In this document: one piece after another, positions 1 to 5,494 of the stretch
Position numbering within the stretch: position 1 is the first letter of the stretch
Layout of the letters: each line of letters starts with the position of its first letter
From: Nanobdellati archaeon
GTDB taxonomy: Archaea > Nanobdellota > Nanobdellia > UBA10117
Assembly: GCA_018304365.1 (NCBI GenBank)
Contig: JAGVWH010000010.1
Coordinates: 1-16,402 of the forward strand
DNA: 16,402 nt
Direction: 5' to 3'
Position numbers and translations under genes: made by a program
Notes under the pieces: model-generated
Seen by the model: only the letters and a program-made list of their open reading frames with translations
Databases searched by the model: none
What the model was told of the DNA's origin: nothing

Positions 1-16
1 CTTGTGCTAAAGGATT

Positions 17-95
17 AAGATTAAAAACTAATCTTCTGTAAGTATTCAAAGAAAAGCTGATGCTTTTCTGGTCTTGAAAATCTCGAGATTTTCAA
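17..95. repeat. Run of three perfect inverted repeats upstream of tRNA-Phe
   Basis: Three perfect hairpins lie in a row: arms AAGATTA/TAATCTT at 17-35 with a 5-base loop, arms AGAAAAGC/GCTTTTCT at 50-69 with a 4-base loop, and a 22-bp loopless palindrome at 74-95 with 11-base arms (left arm TTGAAAATCTC). I see no reading frame here. The last palindrome ends 7 bases before the tRNA, where its promoter would be expected, and no clear TATA box is visible. It could be a protein-binding site, a processing signal or part of a small structured RNA. The function is unknown. Confidence 0.6.
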
Positions 96-102
96 TATCA
101 TT

Positions 103-176
103 GGGACTGTAGCTCAGCCTGGGAGAGCACGTCACTGAAGATGGCGGTGTCGCTGGTTCAAATCCGGCCAGTCCCA
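103..176 (+). tRNA. tRNA-Phe (anticodon GAA)
   Basis: All arms of the cloverleaf pair. The acceptor stem is 103-109 with 169-175 (7 perfect pairs), followed by discriminator A176. The D stem is 112-115 with 125-128. The anticodon stem is 130-134 with 142-146 (one G-U) and its loop 135-141 reads CTGAAGA, giving anticodon GAA at 137-139. The T stem is 152-156 with 164-168 around loop TTCAAAT. The 3' CCA is not encoded and there is no intron. It carries phenylalanine to UUC/UUU codons. Confidence 0.96.
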
Positions 177-191
177 CTTAATATTAAGTGG
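174..191. repeat. 18-bp perfect palindrome at the tRNA 3' end
   Basis: The half-site CCACTTAAT is followed directly by its exact reverse complement. It begins inside the tRNA acceptor end and runs through the stop codon (184-186) of the kinase remnant on the other strand. In RNA it would form a 6-bp stem with an AU loop. It sits between two converging transcripts, so it may help end or trim both, but archaeal termination usually relies on T-rich tracts rather than hairpins. Confidence 0.55.
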
Positions 192-663
192 CCGCTATTG
201 ATAATTGCATTTTGTTTAATATAGCGTTATATTCTTTTTCTACACTCATCAAGCCGCTGTCAATAATTAAATCGTAATGTTCTGGAGATCTGTAATCATA
301 CGTATCTCCGTATAATTTTCTACCCATCATAACTTCATCTTTTTCTCTCGTTTCGAGTATTTGTTCAATACTTTCGCAATCTTTCCCAATGTATTTTGAG
401 GACTTAAATGCTCTTAACGCTCTAATTACGACTGGCGCTGTTACGAAAACTTTCAAAGTTTTGTCGCTGTAAATGTGAGCATATCTTGTGTCTGCTATTA
501 TTTTTCCTCTATTAACTAATTTCAAAAATTCGTCATTTATTTTTTTATTATCAGATATGCCTGTATTTTTCCAATAATCTTCAAATGGCACAGATATATT
601 TTGTTCTTTATGACGCTCTCTCCAAATTTCCCCAATAGAAGAAGTCTTCCACTTTAAATCTTT
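184..663 (-). pseudogene. Cytidylate-kinase-like remnant lacking the P-loop
   Basis: An open frame runs leftward from about 663 to a TAA at 184-186. A GTG at 589-591 would give 135 residues, but homology continues upstream of it: SSIGEIWRE corresponds to the SAGDIFRE region of archaeal cytidylate kinases. Other family-like stretches are IADTRYA (like the ViegRlA segment), KVFVTAPVVIRALRA (like wLtAPlevRa.R) and DYRSPEHYDLIIDSG (like the C-terminal YDLVIDTS strand). The N-terminal part with the GxxGSGKST nucleotide-binding loop is missing: a stop lies at 667-669, and no P-loop is found in any minus frame across 664-755. As it stands it should not bind ATP. It ends 8 bases from the tRNA and abuts the FKBP gene, which takes the place of its N-terminus. 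It is most likely a decaying gene cut by a rearrangement. Confidence 0.6.
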
Positions 664-1302
664 ATGTTAAAACACAGCGACTTTGTAGAAATAGATTTTA
701 TAGGAAGAATCAAAGGCAGCCAGCAGGTTTTCGATTTAACAAATGCTGAAGATGCCAAGAAAAATAAAGTATTTGATGAGAAGAGAAAATACGAGCCGGT
801 TGTGATATGCTTAGGAGCAGGCAAAATATTTCCTAAAATAGAAACTGCGGTGGAAGGTCATAATATCGGAGAAGAAATTACAGTAGAGTTGCTACCAGAA
901 GACGCATTTGGAATTAAAAATCCTAAATTAATTCAGCTTGTACCGCTAAAAACATTCAAAGAGAAGGACCTCTCACCATTTCCGGGCTTGAGATTGACTG
1001 TCGATGGTGCAATTGCAACAGTTCGTTCTGTAACAGGCGGTAGAGTTACATTAGATTTCAATCATCCGCTTTCAGGAAGAAATTTAGTCTATACTATTAA
1101 GCTAAATAAACAAATTACTAAAGTTGAAGATAAAATAAAAGCTATAAGTGATATGTTTTTCAACACAGAAAGTATAAAATTTGGTGATAAGATAGAAGTC
1201 AAAGCTAAAGCCAAACCTAACGAGAAATTCATAGATTTATTCAAGAAAAAACTTGAAGAATTTGTGCTGGAAGCGAAAGGAAAACCGATAGACATCGCCT
1301 AA
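664..1302 (+). CDS. FKBP-type peptidyl-prolyl cis-trans isomerase, SlyD-like
   Basis: A 212-residue cytosolic prolyl isomerase/chaperone that speeds cis-trans switching at Xaa-Pro bonds in folding proteins. Residues 1-90 form the first FKBP half (FVEIDFIGRI, then a PVVICLGAGKIFPKIETAV stretch corresponding to the usual lGsg.l.pgfeeal motif). The inserted-flap strand with signature VTLDFNHPLSGRNLVY lies near 120-140, as in SlyD and archaeal long FKBPs. A further C-terminal region of about 60 residues matches the longer archaeal class. The ATG at 664 is the first start after an in-frame stop at 655-657. I see no convincing TATA box or Shine-Dalgarno site ahead of it. The flanking gene on the left is a divergent kinase remnant. 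Confidence 0.88.
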   Translation: MLKHSDFVEIDFIGRIKGSQQVFDLTNAEDAKKNKVFDEKRKYEPVVICLGAGKIFPKIETAVEGHNIGEEITVELLPEDAFGIKNPKLIQLVPLKTFKEKDLSPFPGLRLTVDGAIATVRSVTGGRVTLDFNHPLSGRNLVYTIKLNKQITKVEDKIKAISDMFFNTESIKFGDKIEVKAKAKPNEKFIDLFKKKLEEFVLEAKGKPIDIA

Positions 1303-1344
1303 TTTGTTGGCGTTATTGAAAAATTATTTCTCAGCAAACAAATC

Positions 1345-1352
1345 TTTATATA
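1345..1352 (+). promoter_or_regulatory. TATA box of the ftsZ operon
   Basis: The sequence TTTATATA predicts transcription starting near 1374-1376, leaving a leader of about 20 bases that contains the Shine-Dalgarno-like GAGGTG at 1388-1393 before the ATG at 1397. It would drive ftsZ and the 155-aa gene behind it. Confidence 0.6.
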
Positions 1353-1396
1353 CGTCGTAGAAGTCACTAACAATTAACAATTGGCTCGAGGTGTTA

Positions 1397-2485
1397 ATGT
1401 TGGTTACTCTACCCGCAAATTTTGAAAGCAGTGTAGTTTCTCAGGAAGATGAGGAACTTCATAGAATTTTAGCTAGTAAGAAAGCTAGAATAAAAGTAAT
1501 AGGCATAGGTGGAGCGGGCAACAATACGATTAATAGAATTTTTGAGATAGGAATAATTGGCGTAGAGACAATCGCAATAAATACAGATGCACAGGATTTA
1601 ATAGCAACTGTAGCCGACAAGAAAATTTTAATTGGAAAGGAATTGACTGCTGGTTTGGGAGCTGGCTCAGATCCAAAAGTTGGAGAGAACGCTGCCAAAG
1701 AAACAGAATCTGACATAAAAGAAGCTCTTAGAGATTCGCATTTATTATTCATTACGTGCGGATTAGGCGGAGGTACTGGAACCGGCGCTGCTCCAATAGT
1801 TGCAGAAGTTGCAAAAAAAATGGGTATACTTACAGTAGCTATTGTAACAATGCCGTTTACTATGGAAGGTTATGCAAGATTTTCTAATGCTCTAGAAGGC
1901 TTAGAAAAATTAGAAAGTAATGTTGATACTCTTATTGTAATTCCAAATGATAAATTATTGGAATTAGCCCCAACATTGCCATTATCTACTGCATTTAAAG
2001 TTGCAGATGAAATTCTGACAAATGCTGTAAAAGGAATTGCTGAATTAATTACTAAACCTGGTTTGATTAATCTGGATTTTGCAGACGTAAGACAAGTTAT
2101 GACTGGCGGAGGAATTGCTATGATTGGCGTAGGAGAATCTGATACCGAACAGAGAGCTAAAGAAGCAGTTGAAAAAGCGGTTCAGAACCCATTGTTGGAT
2201 GTGGATATTGGCGGCGCAACTGGTGCCTTGATTAATGTCTCTGGTGGTCCAAATATGACTCTTGACGAAGCTAAGAAAGTAGTAGAAACTATTACAAGTA
2301 AACTTGATGACAAAGCTAATGTCATATGGGGAGCGCAATTGACTCCTGATTTACAGAGTTCAATAAAAGTTATGCTTGTAATTACGGGAGTAAAAAGTCC
2401 GCAGATCTTTGGTAAGAATAGAACTTTTAGTGATAAGAAGAGAGAAGACCTGCAGAATAATTTAGGTATAGAGTTTGTTGATTAA
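1397..2485 (+). CDS. ftsZ: Cell division GTPase FtsZ (archaeal FtsZ1-like)
   Basis: A tubulin-like GTPase that polymerises into the division ring. Numbered from the ATG at 1397 (362 residues), the nucleotide-binding GIGGAGNN is at 36-43, the tubulin signature GGGTGTG at 124-130 and the T7-loop NLDFADV at 225-231, whose aspartates complete the GTPase site between subunits. The protein ends shortly after the core at NNLGIEFVD, so a long C-terminal linker is absent. A GTG at 1391 would add two residues but overlaps the GAGGTG Shine-Dalgarno, so I prefer the ATG. The placement ahead of secE-spt5-rpl11 is the classical archaeal ftsZ1 neighbourhood, and the sequence resembles methanogen FtsZ1 closely. 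Confidence 0.95.
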   Translation: MLVTLPANFESSVVSQEDEELHRILASKKARIKVIGIGGAGNNTINRIFEIGIIGVETIAINTDAQDLIATVADKKILIGKELTAGLGAGSDPKVGENAAKETESDIKEALRDSHLLFITCGLGGGTGTGAAPIVAEVAKKMGILTVAIVTMPFTMEGYARFSNALEGLEKLESNVDTLIVIPNDKLLELAPTLPLSTAFKVADEILTNAVKGIAELITKPGLINLDFADVRQVMTGGGIAMIGVGESDTEQRAKEAVEKAVQNPLLDVDIGGATGALINVSGGPNMTLDEAKKVVETITSKLDDKANVIWGAQLTPDLQSSIKVMLVITGVKSPQIFGKNRTFSDKKREDLQNNLGIEFVD

Positions 2486-2489
2486 CGCA

Positions 2490-2957
2490 ATGAAAAGTCT
2501 TAACTATTATGGCAGTAAAGAAACCGAGCTTGTAGAGTCTGCACGTTATGAAATACGCCATGGATTAACTATTCCTGAAAAATATCTGAGACTTAACATC
2601 GTCAATGAAAAAGGCTTGAATGAGGATTTGTTAAAGCGTGATTTGGATTTTATAATAAGCAAAGCGCCAGTGAAAGTTCTCCCATTTCATCGGGACATAA
2701 ATGGGCTAAAAGTTTCAGTAGTCAGAGCCGAAGTAGACCAATTTGCAAGGAAAGACGATGTGGCAATTCCAAGAACCGTAGATCTTCACACTAACTATTC
2801 GCTTGAGATGATAGAGCCAGATTTGTCTTATGAAGGCTTAGTTATGGTTCGAGCGCTGTCAACATATGTAATAGTTTCGTTTGAGATAAGGGAGGACAAA
2901 TTTGGCTTTACACCAAAGGATTTCGTTGGTGTTAGAATTCATAGGTATGTCCTTTAG
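2490..2957 (+). CDS. Conserved-looking protein of unknown function in the ftsZ operon
   Basis: A 155-residue protein starting at an ATG 4 bases after the ftsZ stop, so almost certainly co-transcribed and translationally coupled. Upstream TTG codons at 2475 and 2478 lie inside ftsZ and are less likely starts. I do not recognise the family. The sequence is soluble-looking, with alternating charged helices and beta-like stretches (GLVMVRALSTYVIVSFEI) and a conserved-looking end FVGVRIHRYVL. No membrane span, signal peptide, cysteine cluster or catalytic motif stands out. The position between ftsZ and secE hints at a link to division or the cell envelope, but this is only guilt by association. 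Confidence 0.7.
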   Translation: MKSLNYYGSKETELVESARYEIRHGLTIPEKYLRLNIVNEKGLNEDLLKRDLDFIISKAPVKVLPFHRDINGLKVSVVRAEVDQFARKDDVAIPRTVDLHTNYSLEMIEPDLSYEGLVMVRALSTYVIVSFEIREDKFGFTPKDFVGVRIHRYVL

Positions 2958-2963
2958 GCAACA

Positions 2964-2971
2964 TTTTTAAA
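2964..2971 (+). promoter_or_regulatory. TATA box of secE-spt5-rpl11
   Basis: The sequence TTTTTAAA is centred about 29 bases before the ATG at 2997, so the secE message probably starts at or within a few bases of its initiation codon (leaderless). It gives secE-spt5-rpl11 a start separate from ftsZ. Confidence 0.55.
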
Positions 2972-2996
2972 GTCACATTTTCCTGTCAGTGTTGTT

Positions 2997-3326
2997 ATGG
3001 ATACTAATCAACCTACGTCGGGCTCTCCCGACGGACAACCTAAAGCCGATATACAGCCGCGGGCACAACCAAAAATGGAACTAAAAATACCACAGATACC
3101 AAAAATCAGCCTGCCAAAAGTAGCTATGCTAAATATACCCGCTGGAAAAGCGGGAACTTACATAATAAATAAATTAAGAGAGTATGATAGAGTTCTCAAA
3201 ATTACTAAAAAACCTAGTTTAGATGAGTACAAAGCAACAGCAAAAGCAACTGGCTTGGGAATAACTATTATAGGTATAATTGGTTTCATAATAACAATGA
3301 TAATACAATTATTGGGATGGATTTAA
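2997..3326 (+). CDS. secE: Preprotein translocase subunit SecE (Sec61 gamma)
   Basis: Small subunit of the SecYEG translocon, which clamps SecY in the membrane. The conserved core is residues 55-108: an amphipathic helix (KLREYDRVLKITKKPSLDEY) followed by one membrane span (about 86-108, GITIIGIIGFIITMIIQLL). At 109 residues it is nearly twice the usual archaeal length of about 60. The extra N-terminal 50 residues are rich in Pro, Gln and Lys, with repeated IPxI/LP units (IPQIPKISLP), and probably form a disordered cytoplasmic tail. Two perfect hairpins lie in the DNA of this tail. The TATA spacing supports the ATG at 2997 and therefore a genuine extension. The stop overlaps the next start as TAATG. 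Confidence 0.9.
   Translation: MDTNQPTSGSPDGQPKADIQPRAQPKMELKIPQIPKISLPKVAMLNIPAGKAGTYIINKLREYDRVLKITKKPSLDEYKATAKATGLGITIIGIIGFIITMIIQLLGWI
3016..3033. repeat. GC-rich perfect hairpin inside the secE extension
   Basis: Arms CGTCGGG/CCCGACG surround a 4-base loop, encoding residues 7-13. A second perfect hairpin, CCCGCT/AGCGGG with a 5-base loop, is at 3138-3154 (residues 48-53). Both are markedly more GC-rich than their surroundings and fall only in the non-conserved N-terminal tail. Confidence 0.5.
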
Positions 3327-3844
3327 TGGGATTATTTATCGTAAAAACAGCAATAGGAAGAGAAGGACAAGTTATGGATTTCTTGGCATCTAATACTAAA
3401 AAGATGCAAGGTGTACACAGTTTGATCTATCCTCATGGAATGACTGGCTACATAATTGTTGAAGCTGTCAATCCAGATGTAATTAGACATATTGCTGCAG
3501 GAGTTCCTTATGTAAAAGGTGTACTACGAACTCCAACAACTTACGCAGAAATAGAACATTTAGTTGAATTCAAACCAGAAACAATTGACGTAAATAAAGG
3601 AGATATAGTTTCTGTAATTGCAGGACCGTTCAAAGGCGAGAAAGCAAAAGTAGTAAGAGTGGATTTGCAGAAACAGCAAATTGTTTTGGAATTATTGGAA
3701 GCTGCAGTTCCAATCCCAATTACAATTGGTTTAGATTCTGTAAAAGTAATTACTAAAGCTGCTCAAGTAGCAGAGCAGAAAGCATCTGACGAAGCTCGAC
3801 AGAAAGAGTTAAAAGATACTTTCAGTGACGAGGTAACAGAGTAA
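3326..3844 (+). CDS. spt5: Transcription elongation factor Spt5 (archaeal NusG)
   Basis: A 172-residue partner of Spt4 that closes the RNA polymerase clamp over DNA and raises processivity. The NGN domain is residues 1-85 (GLFIVKTAIGREGQV at the start; PYVKGVLRTP at its end) and the KOW domain is 88-142 (KGDIVSVIAGPFKGEKAKVV). A charged tail of about 30 residues (143-172) exceeds the usual archaeal length of about 150. I chose the ATG at 3326, which overlaps the secE stop (TAATG) and gives the normal N-terminus. An ATG at 3317 would add three residues. Its binding partner Spt4 is encoded at 12844-13026. Confidence 0.93.
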   Translation: MGLFIVKTAIGREGQVMDFLASNTKKMQGVHSLIYPHGMTGYIIVEAVNPDVIRHIAAGVPYVKGVLRTPTTYAEIEHLVEFKPETIDVNKGDIVSVIAGPFKGEKAKVVRVDLQKQQIVLELLEAAVPIPITIGLDSVKVITKAAQVAEQKASDEARQKELKDTFSDEVTE

Positions 3845-3845
3845 T

Positions 3846-3911
3846 ATGGCAAAACAGGAAAAACCAAAATCCTTTGAGATTTTGTTAATCTCGTTTTGCG
3901 GAGAAAGTTAG
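3846..3911 (+). CDS. 21-codon upstream frame duplicating the rpl11 start
   Basis: A short frame, MAKQEKPKSFEILLISFCGES, opens 1 base after the spt5 stop and closes 1 base before the rpl11 ATG. Its first 18 bases match the first 18 of rpl11 at 17 of 18 positions (3846-3863 against 3913-3930), so the rpl11 start has been duplicated 67 bases upstream. The stretch between holds a perfect hairpin (CAAAATC/GATTTTG, 3865-3884) and an alternative one (GAGAT/ATCTC, 3876-3892) that share bases. It may be a duplication scar, or a leader peptide that tunes rpl11 translation. I see no proof of expression. Confidence 0.4.
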   Translation: MAKQEKPKSFEILLISFCGES

Positions 3912-3912
3912 A

Positions 3913-4557
3913 ATGGCAAAACAAGAAAAAGTAGAGTTGATGGTAACGGGTGGAAAAGCGAGTGCAGGGCCACCTCTTGGACCAGCTCTAGCCGGCAAGG
4001 GAATAAATATAGGTCAAGTAGTTTCTGATATTAATAAAAAGACTGGCGATATGGCTGGTATGACTGTTCCTGTAACAGTTCTCGTTGATATTGAAAATAA
4101 GAGTTACGATATAAAAGTTGGAGTTCCTCCAAGTTCAGCTCTATTAAAAAAAGAAGCAGAAGTGGAATCTGGCTCAGGCAAAGCTGGAAGTATGACCATA
4201 TCAGCTTTAACAATTGAGCACTTAATAAAAGTTGCAAAAATTAAGCAGGAAAATTCTCTTGGAAATACTTTGAAAGATATAATTAAAGAATTAGCTGGTA
4301 CTTGTGTAAGTTTAGGATTTGAAGTAGAAGGAATGCATCCAAAGGAATTTACAAAACAAGTAAATGAGGGAAAGTTTGATAAGCAAATTAATGCTGAAAC
4401 AATTGTTCTTACTATAGAAAAACAGAAAGAATGGAAATCTAGAGTTACAAAATTAAAATCTGATTTTGAAAAGGCGAAAGCAGCTGCAGCTGCCGCTGCA
4501 GTGGCACAAGCTACAGCTCCAGCAGAGACGGCTACAGCTACGCCAGCAAAGGTCTAA
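3913..4557 (+). CDS. rpl11: 50S ribosomal protein L11
   Basis: A 214-residue protein of the GTPase-associated centre that binds 23S rRNA next to the L10-L12 stalk. The N-terminal domain, residues 1-60, has the hallmark GGKASAGPPLGPALAGKGINIG. The rRNA-binding C-terminal domain follows (about 65-140, with SALTIEHLIKVAKIKQ). Archaeal L11 is usually about 160 residues; here residues 140-214 add a charged helix and an alanine/threonine-rich tail (KAKAAAAAAAVAQATAP). A GGAG-type Shine-Dalgarno ends about 8 bases before the ATG. The usual next genes (rpl1, rpl10, rpl12) are not downstream but inverted at 8890-10645. Confidence 0.95.
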   Translation: MAKQEKVELMVTGGKASAGPPLGPALAGKGINIGQVVSDINKKTGDMAGMTVPVTVLVDIENKSYDIKVGVPPSSALLKKEAEVESGSGKAGSMTISALTIEHLIKVAKIKQENSLGNTLKDIIKELAGTCVSLGFEVEGMHPKEFTKQVNEGKFDKQINAETIVLTIEKQKEWKSRVTKLKSDFEKAKAAAAAAAVAQATAPAETATATPAKV

Positions 4558-4569
4558 TAAAGAAAGTAA

Positions 4570-4797
4570 TTGCAGAAGTTATTTATTTCTTTAGTTTTAG
4601 CTTTTGTTATGGGTTTGCCATATACGTTCATCAGAGTTTTCCAAGGCCAAGAGCCTAATACGCTGAATTCCGACGGGGATAAATCTAATAGGGCACCAAA
4701 GGATCAGGCAAAATTCTTGATGCAAGGCAATAACATGAAAGGCGAGCTTCTAGGAGAGTGCCTTGACAGCGCCAGATGGGGTAGCCGAAATCAGTGA
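4570..4797 (+). CDS. N-terminal part of a probable exported or membrane-anchored protein
   Basis: A 75-residue frame beginning at a TTG 12 bases after rpl11; a stop immediately upstream (4567-4569) rules out an earlier start. The first 24 residues look like a signal peptide or membrane anchor (QKLFISLVLAFVMGLPYTF). The rest is polar, with one cysteine in GECLDS. The frame overlaps the next one by 35 bases in a +1 register, and the two together read like one secreted protein of about 305 residues. Options are a true frameshift mutation, a sequencing error, or two coupled genes. I do not recognise the family. Confidence 0.55.
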   Translation: MQKLFISLVLAFVMGLPYTFIRVFQGQEPNTLNSDGDKSNRAPKDQAKFLMQGNNMKGELLGECLDSARWGSRNQ

Positions 4798-5494
4798 ACT
4801 TTACTCAAAATTTGAGCTGCCTTACACAAAGCATGACATTTGCCCTTCGGATAAAGAGCACAAGGCAAAAACTAATGATTTGGAAGGACGATTAAGATGC
4901 ATTCAGGTAGACGAACAAAAGCTAAGGCCAAGCTTTGTTGTCAGCTATGAAACTAATGGCAAGAGAGTATATTTCGAAGACCCACCCAGCGATCCGAGAC
5001 CGGATGACTGGGACGAAAATCCAGAAGATGAGAAATATTTCAAAAAATTATATAACTTTTATCTAGCAAGGCTGAAAAAATTCGAGAAGGAGGAGCCTAC
5101 CTTTATAATTCGGCGAAAATGCAATGCAATAATCTCTGACGAGGGAGTTGTTTTGCCTCTAGAGACAATTTTGATAAGATTGTGTCTGGACCCGATGGTT
5201 ACAAGGCATTGCTATGACGGCTTTCAGGGATGCACTCCAAAAAGGCTTGCAGAAATGCCAGAAGAAGAAAGGGAATTTTATTCCGGCAGGATACCTTGCT
5301 CCGGACATTACGAAGCAAATGATCACCTAGAATTTCCATTTGACGGCTGGGATTTGGCATTTTATGTTCAGAAATGGTATGAGCAAGTGCCAAATGGCAA
5401 AGCACCTTGGTTTGAAGGTGAGGCTAGCACAAAATATAACGCCAAAGAAACTAAAAAGTTCGGCTCGGTAACAATTATGCCAGTAAAAGTATAA
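4763..5494 (+). CDS. Cysteine-containing protein of unknown function, main part of the split exported protein
   Basis: A 243-residue frame with an in-frame stop at 4751-4753. If it is separate, it starts at a TTG at 4763, with AGGAG six bases upstream, which is a credible ribosome-binding site. It has no signal peptide of its own, is acidic and rich in aromatic residues, and holds seven cysteines (for example DICPSD, RHCYDGFQGC, RIPCSGHY) and a proline/aspartate loop (DPPSDPRPDDWDENPEDE). With the cysteine in the upstream frame the count becomes eight, as expected for a disulfide-bonded extracellular protein. It uses more G and C than its neighbours. The stop abuts the alaS stop on the opposite strand. 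The family is not recognised and it may be lineage-specific. Confidence 0.6.
   Translation: MTAPDGVAEISELYSKFELPYTKHDICPSDKEHKAKTNDLEGRLRCIQVDEQKLRPSFVVSYETNGKRVYFEDPPSDPRPDDWDENPEDEKYFKKLYNFYLARLKKFEKEEPTFIIRRKCNAIISDEGVVLPLETILIRLCLDPMVTRHCYDGFQGCTPKRLAEMPEEEREFYSGRIPCSGHYEANDHLEFPFDGWDLAFYVQKWYEQVPNGKAPWFEGEASTKYNAKETKKFGSVTIMPVKV

Noticed and set aside
174..191. Classical intrinsic terminator at the tRNA end.
   Set aside because: There is no T-run after the stem on the plus strand, and archaeal polymerase normally stops at T-rich tracts without hairpins.
103..663. An integrated element using tRNA-Phe as attachment site.
   Set aside because: I found no integrase gene and no repeat of the tRNA 3' end elsewhere in the window. 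The kinase is broken at the end away from the tRNA.
1459..2338. Two 97-residue minus-strand frames within ftsZ.
   Set aside because: Both are antisense to conserved FtsZ sequence and match no family.
4480..4540. Repeated GCAGCTGC-type sequence near the rpl11 end, first taken for a repeat element.
   Set aside because: It is explained by runs of alanine codons in the L11 tail.
4740..4770. The AGGAG-spacer-CTT-GAC context looks like the programmed +1 frameshift of prfB.
   Set aside because: The prfB site needs an in-frame stop after CUU and a tighter spacing. Here there is no stop at the slip point, and the AGGAG is better placed to start translation at the TTG at 4763.
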